Positions 31,975 to 39,921 of a stretch of DNA of 39,921 nt are shown in pieces. The notes beneath the pieces were generated by a model. The model did no database searches. It saw only the letters and a program-made list of their open reading frames with translations, and was not told the DNA's origin. Source of the stretch: Paenibacillus phytohabitans (lineage in GTDB: Bacteria; Bacillota; Bacilli; Paenibacillales; Paenibacillaceae). A program made the position numbers and the translations under genes. The DNA is taken from positions 1-39,921 of the forward strand of contig NZ_WHOB01000082.1 of the NCBI RefSeq assembly GCF_013141775.1, written 5' to 3'. The first letter of the stretch is position 1; each line of letters begins with the position of its first letter.

Positions 31975-32637
31975 CTATGATTTGAAAAATATTAATTTCA
32001 GTCCAAGACCACCGGCTGCGGCAAGAACCAGACTGACCCAAGGCGCAATCCGGATGACCGGAAACAGATTATCGAGGAACATCCCGGCAAATACGGCCGC
32101 AATCGCGATTCCGACATAGAGTCCCAGGCCTTTGATGTCAAAAGCCTTGGGCTTCGGGCTATCGTCCTCAGACAACGAGGCCATCCATTTCATAATAAGC
32201 TCAATCAGAACAATCGAGCCGATACCTACTATGATAAGGGTGAAAATACTGATCTGGCCGAAGATTTCATCCGGACCTCCGCTCCATTGCATGATCAGTC
32301 CGGCAGCGCCCATCACTCCGAACAGAATGGTCAGGGCGGACAAAGAGATCATCAGGGAGTTCTTCAGCTTGCTGCGCGGAGAGCGCGGGGGGCTGCTGTT
32401 CATCACATCTTTGAAATAGTCTCCGGGGTTCTCGCCGAAGATTTGCTTGGCATTCCGGCCTTTGGCCTGCCCCTTCAGCAGCAGTTCAGCCGCCTCCAGC
32501 AGCAGCTCCTCCGCACGGACAGAGTCTACCGAGCTGGCCCGCATGGCGAGAATCATATCTTCAAAAAAAGAGCGGTTAAATGGCGTCATCTGCTCACGCA
32601 GCAGGTTGTTTTGCTTAATCATAGCTTTAACTTTCAT
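31975..32637 (-). CDS. DUF1129-like membrane protein
   Basis: A 220-residue protein. The soluble helical N-terminus (about 1-85) contains LLLEAAELLLKGQAKGRNAKQIFGENPGDYFKDVM, a layout typical of Firmicute DUF1129 proteins. Four hydrophobic segments follow (about 95-115, 128-150, 172-190, 195-215). Function is unknown. The frame opens at TTG 32658. ATG 32637 is chosen because the protein then begins KVKAMIKQNN, but its GGAGG lies about 14 bases upstream, a little far, so the start is uncertain. Confidence 0.78.
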   Translation of the reverse strand: MKVKAMIKQNNLLREQMTPFNRSFFEDMILAMRASSVDSVRAEELLLEAAELLLKGQAKGRNAKQIFGENPGDYFKDVMNSSPPRSPRSKLKNSLMISLSALTILFGVMGAAGLIMQWSGGPDEIFGQISIFTLIIVGIGSIVLIELIMKWMASLSEDDSPKPKAFDIKGLGLYVGIAIAAVFAGMFLDNLFPVIRIAPWVSLVLAAAGGLGLKLIFFKS

Positions 32638-32689
32638 AGTATGGACGTATACCTCCAAGGTGGATTGATCAGGTTAGCCTTTAACCTAG

Positions 32690-32719
32690 AGTATACGTTT
32701 GTGCAGCAGTGGTGTGCAA
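32690..32719 (-). promoter_or_regulatory. possible promoter for the DUF1129-like gene
   Basis: On the minus strand, TTGCAC (32719-32714), an 18-bp spacer and TATACT (32695-32690). Confidence 0.45.
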
Positions 32720-32860
32720 GGACAACCCTTGCAGGCGGATAAGAAGTTCCGCTTCTGTGTAACTTTTCTTTCGGCAATCCCTGAATAATCCGTTTGGAAG
32801 AGTGAACACTGAAGAGGTGGTTGCTTCACCAAATATAGCTAGAGGAAGGCAGGGAGCGTT

Positions 32861-33061
32861 ATGAAACAGGAGAACAAACAGGAACCCGGCAAATTTGTGG
32901 GCGACGGCTTCGCGCCTGCACCTGCTAATGAAGTGGGGGATTGGGGCAATTCTGACGGCTTCAGTCTTTGGGATGCTGCGGGCGTGACACCGGAGAACGG
33001 ACTTGAAGACTGGGAAGGCCGGCAGGAGACCCATGATATGTTTCACGACAGCTATGACTGA
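32861..33061 (+). CDS. small acidic protein, unknown
   Basis: A 66-residue protein rich in Asp, Glu, Gly and Trp, with no hydrophobic segment and no cysteine. It contains three tryptophans, in VGDWGNSDG, SLWDAAG and LEDWEGRQ. I do not recognise a family. The open frame has a plausible ribosome binding site (GGAAGGCAGGGAG before the ATG) and is followed by a good terminator, so it is probably a real gene. It is divergent from the DUF1129-like gene. Confidence 0.65.
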   Translation: MKQENKQEPGKFVGDGFAPAPANEVGDWGNSDGFSLWDAAGVTPENGLEDWEGRQETHDMFHDSYD

Positions 33062-33083
33062 GTGAAGCTCAAGCTTGACCCAC

Positions 33084-33122
33084 GGCCTCTTTTGCTCCTG
33101 CGGGAGCGGAAGGGGCTCTTTT
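33084..33122 (+). terminator. rho-independent terminator
   Basis: GCTCC pairs with GGAGC around TGC, extended by CTT/AAG and GCC/GGC pairing, followed by CTCTTTT. Confidence 0.7.
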
Positions 33123-33147
33123 CAGGAAATCCGGAGGACTATGGTTA

Positions 33148-33177
33148 TTGACAAGAAATTAAGGAGAATCGTATAAT
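33148..33177 (+). promoter_or_regulatory. consensus sigma-A promoter of the hydrolase gene
   Basis: TTGACA at 33148-33153, an 18-bp spacer and TATAAT at 33172-33177: both hexamers are perfect. The leader of about 70 bases is AT-rich. Confidence 0.8.
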
Positions 33178-33252
33178 AAAGATATAAATCATACTAAATT
33201 AATCGGAATAATTATAATTTGGAATAAATCAGCTTTCAGGGAGGGCGCAGCA

Positions 33253-34083
33253 ATGGAACGGAATATTATCATCCGGCATAATGGAGAGGAACTGACAGCG
33301 AGCATACACTATCCATCCGCAGACAAGGCAGGCACCGGACGGTGCAAGAACCGCGTGCCGCTTGCAGTGATCTGCCACGGCTTCGTGGGCAGCCGGATTG
33401 GTGTAGACCGGATCTTCGTTAAGGCAGCCCGTGAGCTGGCGCAGGATGGCTATATGGTTATCCGCTTTGACTACGTAGGCTGCGGGGAGAGCAGCGGTAA
33501 TTACGGGAGCGAAGATATGGAGTCGATGATCAGCCAGACCCGGGCGGTGCTGGATTACGGCATCAGCTCGGCCGATGTGGACCCGCAGCGTGTGACGCTG
33601 ATCGGACATAGTCTGGGCGGTGCAGTAGCGCTGCTGACCGGTGTCCGTGACCGGCGGGTGAAGAACCTGGTGCTGTGGTCTGCGGTCGGCTATCCGTTCA
33701 ATGATATCGTAAAGATTGTCGGAAGGGAAGCCTATGACCGGTCGGTGAAGAGCGGCTCGGCCGATTATTCCGGCTATTCGTTCACCCCGGTGTACTTCAA
33801 CTCACTGGCAGCGTTCCAGCCGTTCCAGGAGGCCGGGAAATTCAGCGGTGATGTGCTGGTCATCCACGGAACCTCCGATGATGTTATACCCGTTGACTAT
33901 GCCTTCCTCTACCAGAAGCTGTTCTGGACACGTCCTGAAGGCCGCTGCGACAAGGAGATTATTTTCCAGGGCGACCATACCTTCTCGTCAGGTCCGGCAC
34001 AGGAGCAGGTGCTTAAGCGCACCAGGGAATGGATGAATCAGCAGGAGCATCTGCAGGAGGAATGGCAGAACTGGATGATATAG
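33253..34083 (+). CDS. alpha/beta hydrolase
   Basis: A 276-residue cytoplasmic serine hydrolase. The nucleophile elbow is GHSLGG with Ser120, the acid is at Asp209 or Asp210 in GTSDDVIP, and the histidine is His242 in GDHTFS. The oxyanion region is CHGFVGSRIG. The fold and motifs resemble serine aminopeptidase S33-type or cinnamoyl-esterase-like hydrolases of Firmicutes. The substrate is not evident. The start follows AGGGAGGGC. A perfect promoter lies 70 bases upstream. Confidence 0.9.
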   Translation: MERNIIIRHNGEELTASIHYPSADKAGTGRCKNRVPLAVICHGFVGSRIGVDRIFVKAARELAQDGYMVIRFDYVGCGESSGNYGSEDMESMISQTRAVLDYGISSADVDPQRVTLIGHSLGGAVALLTGVRDRRVKNLVLWSAVGYPFNDIVKIVGREAYDRSVKSGSADYSGYSFTPVYFNSLAAFQPFQEAGKFSGDVLVIHGTSDDVIPVDYAFLYQKLFWTRPEGRCDKEIIFQGDHTFSSGPAQEQVLKRTREWMNQQEHLQEEWQNWMI

Positions 34084-34168
34084 GAGAAGTCCCATGCGTG
34101 CAATACGTAAGAATAAGCGGTAAAATAAAAGGGCAGACCATATACTGGGTTATGGAGGTTGGCACCCT

Positions 34169-34945
34169 ATGAAATTACCGGCATTCTTTATTGCGCACGG
34201 CTCTCCGCTGCTGGCTCTTGAGGATAACGAATACACACGTTTCCTGGAGCGGCTGGGTTCTGATCTGGGGAAGCCCCGCGGCATTGTAGTTTTCTCGGCA
34301 CACTGGGACAGTCCCCAGCAGCTGATTACAGTGGACGCACAGCATGAAACGCAGCATGATTTCTATGGTTTTCCGGAAGAGATGTATAAGCTGGCCTACC
34401 CGGCCCCGGGCGATCCCGCCTTAAGCAGCAGGGTTTCCGCACTCTTCAAGGATAGCAATCTTTGTCATCAGCCTATACTCGGCCGGGGCCTTGACCATGG
34501 GGTCTGGGTTATTCTGAAGAAAATGTTCCCGCAGGCCGACATTCCCGTAGTAGCCTTATCCGTCGATTCGATGCGTTCTCCCGAAGAGCAGTACAATATC
34601 GGACGGATGCTGGCCCCGCTGCGCGATGAAGGAATCCTCCTGATCGGAAGCGGAGGACTGGTCCACAATCTCAGGCTGCTGAAGCAGGATGATCAGCCCG
34701 AGCCTTGGGCGCTCGACTTCGATGCCTGGATCGCTGAGCGGCTCGAAGCATGGGATCTGGCTTCACTTTTTGCTTTTGAGAAGCAGGCTCCGCATGTGCG
34801 GGAGGCCGTTCCCACCTACGGGAAGGAACATTTCGTACCGCTCTTCTATGTAATGGGTACAGCCGATGAGGGCAGACGGGCGCAGTTAATGATTCAGGCC
34901 TATCAATACGGTACTCTAAGCTTAAACTGCTGGATGGTCGACTAA
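34169..34945 (+). CDS. DODA-type extradiol dioxygenase family protein
   Basis: A 258-residue protein of the class III extradiol ring-cleavage type related to E. coli YgiD (4,5-DOPA dioxygenase) and plant DODA. Metal-site histidines are visible at His10 (FIAHGSP) and His45 (FSAHWDS), with further conserved histidines in GRGLDHGVW, GSGGLVHNL and YGKEHFVPLFY. In this family some members bind zinc and the natural substrate is often unknown. The start follows TATGGAGGTTGG. A strong terminator follows, so it is monocistronic or co-transcribed with the hydrolase 85 bases upstream. Confidence 0.9.
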   Translation: MKLPAFFIAHGSPLLALEDNEYTRFLERLGSDLGKPRGIVVFSAHWDSPQQLITVDAQHETQHDFYGFPEEMYKLAYPAPGDPALSSRVSALFKDSNLCHQPILGRGLDHGVWVILKKMFPQADIPVVALSVDSMRSPEEQYNIGRMLAPLRDEGILLIGSGGLVHNLRLLKQDDQPEPWALDFDAWIAERLEAWDLASLFAFEKQAPHVREAVPTYGKEHFVPLFYVMGTADEGRRAQLMIQAYQYGTLSLNCWMVD

Positions 34946-34960
34946 TATACTAATAAATGC

Positions 34961-34995
34961 AGGATACAGCCGCTTTAATGGCTGTATCCTTTTTT
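34961..34995 (+). terminator. rho-independent terminator
   Basis: AGGATACAGCC pairs over 11 bp with GGCTGTATCCT around GCTTTAAT, followed by T residues. Confidence 0.92.
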
Positions 34996-35092
34996 GTATG
35001 CAGAATTTCCGGTGTGCTCAAGACAAACTCTGCCAGCTATGATTAAATGAAAGAAAGCTTACTGACAAAACTTTAGGAGGAACAACAAGTTT

Positions 35093-36196
35093 ATGACGAT
35101 AAACCGGTCTTCAGCCCGCCCTATATCTGTCTTCGTCCTGGCTGCCGCCCTGCTCTCCGCCTGCGGGACAGAGAATGCAGTAACGGTTCCAGTGCCGACT
35201 ACAGTAGCAGCTACTGCTGAACCCCAGCCGACAGAAGCTGCGCAGCCCACTCCGACAATAGCGCCTGCAGCGGGAATAGTCTCCGGATTAACGGGGCTTC
35301 CGGCTACGGACGGAACGCTGCCCCGGCCGCTCGCAGTCATGATCAATAATGCCCCGGCCGCCCGGCCGCAATCCGGAGTCAGCGAAGCGGATATCCTCTA
35401 CGAAGTACTGGCGGAGGGCGGAATTACCCGCCTGATCGGAATCTTCCAGAGTCATACCGGGGTGGTGAAGATCGGCCCGATCCGCAGTATCCGTCCTTAT
35501 CTGCTCGACATTGGCGAGAGCTACGGCGGTGTAACTGTGCATGCGGGAGGCAGTCCGGCGGCTTACGCCATTCTGCAGAAGCAGAAGAAGGAGGACATGG
35601 ACGAGATCGGACGTGCAGGTGCCTACTTCTGGCGGGACAAGGAGCGTAAAGCCCCGCATAATCTGTACAGCAATGCCGCCAAGCTGCGGGAAGGTGCGGA
35701 GAAGCTGGGATTTGCCGAGAGCGTGGAGGTTCCCGGTTTGCTTTTCACAGATCCGGATTATGCGCCTACTGAGGGAGAGCCCGCGCTGGAATTCAATGTA
35801 AGCTTCCTGCTGAAGAGCTATACGGTGGGGTATAAATATAATGCTGAGCAGCGAACCTATGTCCGCTGGGTGAACGGCAAACCGCATCTGGATTTGAACA
35901 ATAACAGTCCGGTGGCAGCGGCGAACGTAATCGTAATGGGCTCTGACCATAAGGTGCTCGATGATGTCGGCAGGCTGCAGGTGGATGTGGAGCTGGGCGG
36001 GGAAGCGCTGCTGTTTCAGCGCGGAGTAGCGATTCCCGGCAAATGGTCGCGCAGGCCCGGGGACATCATCCGGTTCGTGAAAGAAGACGGCAAGGAAGCG
36101 CTAATGTACCCCGGCATAACGCATATTCTGATTGTACCTAACAGCCCATCCTTCGGCAGCCATGTCGATTATGCGCTGGCACCTAGTCCCACCTGA
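35093..36196 (+). CDS. DUF3048 (YerB-like) lipoprotein
   Basis: A 367-residue predicted lipoprotein with lipobox LLSAC and Cys24. A Thr/Pro/Ala-rich linker to about residue 60 precedes a DUF3048 domain, with LPRPLAVMINNAPAARPQSGVSEADILYEVLAEGGITRL and IGPIRSIRPYLLDI. A DUF3048 C-terminal part carries YVRWVNGKPHLDLNN and PGDIIRFVKEDGKEALMYPG. In B. subtilis the relative is YerB, whose function is unknown; it is probably anchored outside the membrane. The start follows AGGAGGAAC. Confidence 0.92.
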   Translation: MTINRSSARPISVFVLAAALLSACGTENAVTVPVPTTVAATAEPQPTEAAQPTPTIAPAAGIVSGLTGLPATDGTLPRPLAVMINNAPAARPQSGVSEADILYEVLAEGGITRLIGIFQSHTGVVKIGPIRSIRPYLLDIGESYGGVTVHAGGSPAAYAILQKQKKEDMDEIGRAGAYFWRDKERKAPHNLYSNAAKLREGAEKLGFAESVEVPGLLFTDPDYAPTEGEPALEFNVSFLLKSYTVGYKYNAEQRTYVRWVNGKPHLDLNNNSPVAAANVIVMGSDHKVLDDVGRLQVDVELGGEALLFQRGVAIPGKWSRRPGDIIRFVKEDGKEALMYPGITHILIVPNSPSFGSHVDYALAPSPT

Positions 36197-36278
36197 TAAG
36201 CGCCGGATAATTAACCGTTTATATGATTATTTTCGCAATTACAGGGAATTGTTATTATAGTGTAAAAAAGTTCGGTTT

Positions 36279-36307
36279 TTTACTTCTATCCATTCTATTG
36301 ATATGAT
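36279..36307 (+). promoter_or_regulatory. possible promoter of the DUF47-pit operon
   Basis: TTTACT at 36279-36284, a 17-bp spacer and TATGAT at 36302-36307. Downstream, TTTACA and two TTCACG motifs (36342, 36358, 36366) lack the 11-bp period of PhoP boxes. Confidence 0.35.
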
Positions 36308-36400
36308 AAGATAACAAGGGTTGTCATTCATTTTCATGCTGTTTACATTTGGGTGGCTTCACGTTTTCACGGCAATTTTATGTAAAGGGGTTTAAAGCTA

Positions 36401-37018
36401 ATGAAGTTGAGAAAAAAGGATATATTCTTTGAGACGCTGGAAAACATGGCCGATACCATTGTTCAGGCGGCAGATTACTTCGCTCAGAATATTTCAACTC
36501 TCCAGGACAATGTTGAGAATTTCGCCGGGGTGATGAAGAAATACGAATCCCAGTGCGATACCTACACGCACACCGTCATCAAGGAACTGAACAAAACTTT
36601 TATTACGCCGCTGGAACGTGATGACATCATGGACCTGATCACAAGCATGGATGATGTTATTGATGGTCTGGAGGCTTCTGCCTCGCGTTTCTATATGTAT
36701 AACCTGCTGGATGCGGATGAGTATATCGTCCAGTTCGCGGAAATTCTGCGTCAAAGTGCGTATGAAATCCAAAAAGCGGTTCATTTGCTCTCCCAGAAGA
36801 AGCTGCTGGCGATCCGTGAATACACGATCCGTCTGAATGATCTGGAAAACCAAGGCGATGAAGTGCTTCGTATCTGTACGAAGGCCCTGTTCGAAACTGT
36901 AAAAGACCCGATTGAGCTGATTAAGCGCAAAGAATTGTACGAGCGGTTGGAGACGACCACGGATAAATGTGAAGACGTAGCCAACATGCTGGAATCGATC
37001 ATCATGCGCAATTCATAA
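36401..37018 (+). CDS. DUF47 (PhoU-like) Pit accessory protein
   Basis: A 205-residue all-helical protein of the DUF47/YkaA family related to PhoU. Characteristic parts are FFETLENMADTIVQAADYFA, the acidic metal-binding-type stretch TPLERDDIMDLITSMDDVIDGLEA, and a C-terminal repeat with RLETTTDKCEDVANMLESIIM. Members are commonly encoded directly before pit genes and modulate the transporter. The start follows AAAGGGG. It lies 13 bases upstream of pit, clearly co-transcribed. Confidence 0.93.
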   Translation: MKLRKKDIFFETLENMADTIVQAADYFAQNISTLQDNVENFAGVMKKYESQCDTYTHTVIKELNKTFITPLERDDIMDLITSMDDVIDGLEASASRFYMYNLLDADEYIVQFAEILRQSAYEIQKAVHLLSQKKLLAIREYTIRLNDLENQGDEVLRICTKALFETVKDPIELIKRKELYERLETTTDKCEDVANMLESIIMRNS

Positions 37019-37031
37019 GGGGCTCTGAAAT

Positions 37032-38021
37032 ATGGATACATCTATATATATACTAGGTTTTGTTATATTTCTTGCGCTGGCGTTTGACTTTATCAACGGT
37101 TTCCATGATACGGCCAACGCAATCGCTACCTCGGTCTCTACACGCGCGCTGAAGCCGCGTACAGCCATTATGATGGCAGCAAGCATGAACTTTATCGGTG
37201 CGCTGATGTTTGAAGGCGTAGCGAAGAAGATCGGCGGCAGCATTGCTGACCCGGCACTCCTGGATAACGGGATAGATATTCTTATTGCGACGCTCATTGC
37301 GGCGATTATCTGGAATCTGGTAACCTGGTGGCTCGGGATTCCATCATCGTCCTCCCACGCGCTTATCGGAGCTTTGGCCGGAGCGGTATATGTAGGTGCA
37401 GGTTCGGAGAATGTGAAATGGCATGGGTTCATTGAGATTGTGGAGGGGCTGATCTTCTCCCCGCTGATCGCTTTTGCCATCGGTTATGTTGTGATGATGA
37501 TTCTAAAGTGGATCTTTGCCAAGCGCAGTCCGCATACCGTGAACAAGGGTTTCCGTTCCATGCAGATTATTACGGCGGCGCTCCAATCCTTCACACATGG
37601 TACGAATGACGCCCAGAAGGCGATGGGGATTATCACCTTTGCCCTCGTTACGTCGGGACGGCTCGAAACTATGCATGTACCACTCTGGGTTAAGATTGCA
37701 GCGGCAACATCCATGGCGCTCGGAACGTCCATCGGCGGCTGGAAGATCATTAAGACTATGGGCACCAAAATTTTCAAAATTGAGCCGATTAACGGCTTCG
37801 CAGCAGATATTTCGGCCGCATCCGTTATCTTCTCAGCTACACTGCTTCATCTGCCGGTAAGTACGACACATGCCATTACCTCTGCGATCCTCGGGGTAGG
37901 CTCAGCCAAACGCTTCTCCGCCGTGAAATGGGGAGTAGCCGGACGTATCGTGGTGACCTGGTTTATTACCATTCCGATCAGCGCAGTGCTGGCGGGAGTA
38001 ATCTTCAAAATCTTTTTCTAG
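37032..38021 (+). CDS. pit: low-affinity inorganic phosphate transporter, Pit type
   Basis: A 329-residue membrane protein with about ten helices of the inorganic phosphate transporter (PiT) family, which imports metal-phosphate with protons. The two signature repeats are visible: FDFINGFHDTANAIATSVSTRAL near the N-terminus and LQSFTHGTNDAQKAMGII in the middle. It also has SSSHALIGALAG and STTHAITSAILG, the paired duplicated motifs. The start follows AAGGGG. A terminator follows. Confidence 0.95.
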   Translation: MDTSIYILGFVIFLALAFDFINGFHDTANAIATSVSTRALKPRTAIMMAASMNFIGALMFEGVAKKIGGSIADPALLDNGIDILIATLIAAIIWNLVTWWLGIPSSSSHALIGALAGAVYVGAGSENVKWHGFIEIVEGLIFSPLIAFAIGYVVMMILKWIFAKRSPHTVNKGFRSMQIITAALQSFTHGTNDAQKAMGIITFALVTSGRLETMHVPLWVKIAAATSMALGTSIGGWKIIKTMGTKIFKIEPINGFAADISAASVIFSATLLHLPVSTTHAITSAILGVGSAKRFSAVKWGVAGRIVVTWFITIPISAVLAGVIFKIFF

Positions 38022-38047
38022 ATTTGAATTGAATAGATTGCCCGTAC

Positions 38048-38090
38048 AAGATGTCGCGGAAGCCATGAATGGCTGCGGACATCTTTTTTT
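38048..38090 (+). terminator. rho-independent terminator after pit
   Basis: AGATGTC pairs with GACATCT, and an inner GCCAT meets ATGGC, followed by a run of T residues. Confidence 0.85.
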
Positions 38091-38353
38091 GTGTTTCCAG
38101 CTTTTCTTGAGTTTGCGGGGAGTATTTTAATTTTTCAAGAGAGGAATGTCACAATAAGTTACAGCAAACTGATAAAAAACATTAATAGGCGTAAAAAGAA
38201 AATGAAATACGTCACATTTCGAAAAGAAAATGACATGAGTAATTAAAGGTTTTCGTAGTTTTTTGTAGTTTTCGGTAGTCTTTAAAGTAAGGTGTGTTTT
38301 AAGTGTTACCATAGCTGACAAACACATAATGATATACAAAGGAGGCCCTGTCG
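38091..38353. other. upstream region of the ABC transporter operon
   Basis: Holds a GlnR/TnrA-like site (38147-38163) and a 10-bp direct repeat with GTAGT at 38255, 38265 and 38275. No gene is seen. Confidence 0.6.
38147..38163. promoter_or_regulatory. GlnR/TnrA-like binding site
   Basis: TGTCACAATAAGTTACA matches the Bacillus TnrA/GlnR consensus TGTNANAWWWTNTNACA at every fixed position except one (A for T at position 11). It lies about 190 bases upstream of an amino acid transporter operon, a common target of these nitrogen regulators. Confidence 0.6.
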
Positions 38354-39082
38354 TTGATCGACTTTCATCAGGTAGACAAACATTACGGACATTTCCATGT
38401 ACTGAAAGCCATTGACCTGCATGTTCAGGAAGGGGAAGTGGTTGTTGTAGTCGGTCCTTCCGGCTCCGGCAAGAGCACTATGCTGCGCTGCATTAACCGA
38501 CTGGAGGCTATTACGAGCGGCGGACTGACCGTTGACGGTATAACTGTAAATGAACGCAAGACAGATATCAACAAGCTGCGCAAAGAGATCGGAATGGTCT
38601 TCCAGCATTTCAATCTGTACCCGCATAAAAAAGTGATCGATAATATCACACTCGCGCCGATTAAGGTGCTTGGACTAAGCAAAGCGGAAGCCGAGAAGAC
38701 GGCGATGTATTATCTGGAGAAGGTCGGGATTGCCGATAAAGCACAGTCCTATCCTTCACAGCTGTCCGGCGGACAGCAGCAGCGTGTGGCGATAGCCCGG
38801 GGGCTGGCGATGAAGCCGAAGATTATGCTGTTCGATGAGCCGACCTCGGCGCTTGACCCGGAAATGGTCGGGGAAGTGCTCGATGTGATGCGGACTCTGG
38901 CCCGCGAGGGCATGACAATGGTTGTCGTTACCCATGAGATGGGCTTCGCCCGCGAGGTGGCCGACCGGGTAATCTTCATGGATCAGGGACAGATCGTGGA
39001 AGAAGCGGAGCCGGAGCAATTCTTCGCCAGTCCGCGTGAAGACCGGACACGAACGTTTCTCAGCCGTGTATTAAGTCATTAA
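38354..39082 (+). CDS. polar amino acid ABC transporter ATPase, GlnQ-like
   Basis: A 242-residue ATP-binding subunit. Walker A is VGPSGSGKSTMLRC, the Q-loop is MVFQHFNLYPHK, the signature is LSGGQQQRVAIARGLAMKP, and Walker B is IMLFDEPTSALDPEM, with the switch histidine in VVTHEMGFA. The close match to GlnQ/HisP-type ATPases suggests glutamine or another polar amino acid. The start is TTG 38354, with GGAGG eight bases upstream. The binding-protein gene follows after 32 bases; the permease gene presumably lies beyond the window. Confidence 0.94.
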   Translation: MIDFHQVDKHYGHFHVLKAIDLHVQEGEVVVVVGPSGSGKSTMLRCINRLEAITSGGLTVDGITVNERKTDINKLRKEIGMVFQHFNLYPHKKVIDNITLAPIKVLGLSKAEAEKTAMYYLEKVGIADKAQSYPSQLSGGQQQRVAIARGLAMKPKIMLFDEPTSALDPEMVGEVLDVMRTLAREGMTMVVVTHEMGFAREVADRVIFMDQGQIVEEAEPEQFFASPREDRTRTFLSRVLSH

Positions 39083-39114
39083 ACAAATATATAGGATTCA
39101 GGGGAGGAACAGAA

Positions 39115-39921
39115 ATGAAAATGTCCAAAAGCTTCAAAATGTTAAGTGTACTGATGATCGCGGCTATGCTCGTGATTGCCGGCTGCGGCAACAACAATGC
39201 CAAGAACAATGCCGGAGGGAATGACGCTGCTGCAGGAGCGGCTACTGACTCTGAGGCGATTGCCAAGATCAAGGAACGCGGCAAGCTGCTCGTAGGCGTG
39301 AAGTACGACACCCGCCTGTTCGGTCTGAAGGATCCTGCATCCGGCAACGTAGAGGGCTTCGACATTGATGTCTCCAAAGCCATCGCCAAAAAAATTCTGG
39401 GTGACGAGAACGCGATCGAGCTGAAGGAAGTTACCTCCAAGACACGTATTCCGATGCTGAATAACGGCGAAATCGATATGGTTGTAGCTACCATGACCAT
39501 CACTGAAGAACGCAAGAAGGAAGTTGATTTCTCCGACGTCTATTTCCAGGCAGGCCAATCCCTGCTGGTGAAGAAGGGCAGCCCGATTACCGGACTGGAT
39601 GACGTAACGAAGGATACGAAGATCCTGGGCTCCAAAGGCGCAACCTCCATTAAGAATATCAAAGAAAAAGTGCCGGGTGTAACCGTGCTTGAATTCGATA
39701 ACTATCAGGATGCATTCAGCGCCCTGAAGGCCGGCCAAGGTGATGCACTGACTACAGATGATGCAATTCTGTACGGTATGGCTTCGCAGGACCCGGGCTA
39801 TGAAGTTGTAGGCGAGCCGTTCACCGATGAGCCTTACGGTATTGCAGTACAGAAGGGCAACACCGATGTAGTTAAAGCCGTAAATGATACACTGGCTGAA
39901 CTGAAAACAAACGGTGAGTAT
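39115..39921 (+). CDS. substrate-binding lipoprotein of a glutamine-type ABC transporter (3' end cut)
   Basis: The first 269 codons of a family 3 solute-binding protein, open to the window end with no stop. The lipobox is VIAGC with Cys24, followed by an Asn/Ala-rich linker. The mature domain begins IAKIKERGKLLVGVKYDTRLFG, with EGFDIDVSKAIAKKILG, the ligand-site motif EIDMVVATMTITEERKKEVDFSDVYF, and a second lobe with LGSKGATSIKNI and GDALTTDDAIL. The layout is that of GlnH-like binding proteins. The start follows GGGGAGGAAC. It belongs with the ATPase just upstream. Confidence 0.93.
   Translation, partial: MKMSKSFKMLSVLMIAAMLVIAGCGNNNAKNNAGGNDAAAGAATDSEAIAKIKERGKLLVGVKYDTRLFGLKDPASGNVEGFDIDVSKAIAKKILGDENAIELKEVTSKTRIPMLNNGEIDMVVATMTITEERKKEVDFSDVYFQAGQSLLVKKGSPITGLDDVTKDTKILGSKGATSIKNIKEKVPGVTVLEFDNYQDAFSALKAGQGDALTTDDAILYGMASQDPGYEVVGEPFTDEPYGIAVQKGNTDVVKAVNDTLAELKTNGEY

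Noticed and set aside
36342..36371. PhoP boxes before the DUF47-pit operon
   Set aside because: Motif starts are 16 and 8 bp apart rather than the 11-bp period, and matches are weak.

Overview
The window looks like a chromosomal segment from a Paenibacillus-type Firmicute. Supporting points are moderate GC content, strong GGAGG-type ribosome binding sites with several TTG and GTG starts, a Bacillus-type purEKBCSQLFMNHD operon with separate purS, purQ and small purL, a guanine riboswitch plus PurR-like boxes, and families typical of that group (DUF4179 anti-sigma, DUF3048 lipoprotein, SEC-C protein, DUF1294). The species call is inference; no 16S gene or database hit backs it.

Layout. 1-2900: a cluster of DnaA-box-like 9-mers leading into an acyl-ACP thioesterase gene, then an ECF sigma factor with its membrane anti-sigma factor. 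2900-4290 (minus strand): an AraC-type regulator and a TrmO-like tRNA methyltransferase. 4400-9260: topoisomerase III, a 12-bp tandem repeat tract, an MFS exporter, a DUF1294 membrane protein and a universal stress protein. 9300-24950: the purine operon. Its control region has two inverted PurBoxes, a TTGACA promoter with an extended -10, a guanine aptamer, and a terminator mutually exclusive with an antiterminator. 25000-26750: a possible short RNA unit and a SEC-C/HTH protein. 26750-30960: a chemotaxis receptor, a repeat cluster and threonine dehydratase. 30970-32640 (minus): a secreted protein of unknown function and a DUF1129-like membrane protein. 32860-36200: a small acidic protein, an alpha/beta hydrolase, a DODA-type dioxygenase and a DUF3048 lipoprotein. 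36400-38020: a DUF47/Pit phosphate uptake pair. 38150-39921: a glutamine-type ABC transporter (ATPase, then a substrate-binding lipoprotein cut by the window end) behind a GlnR/TnrA-like site.

How the genes work together. The twelve pur genes cover PRPP to IMP without a gap in the pathway. They form tight, often overlapping blocks (EKB, C, SQLF, MN, HD) separated by four long spacers of about 340-850 bp. Every spacer contains structured, repeat-like DNA. Two spacers carry copies of one ~128-bp nested palindrome whose paired bases co-vary. One carries a four-copy, ~86-bp double-hairpin array. One carries four ~25-bp palindromes at ~51/62/51-bp spacing, and the same arrangement recurs upstream of ilvA. 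These repeats are the least explained structures here. I found no CRISPR array, phage, IS element, rRNA or tRNA.
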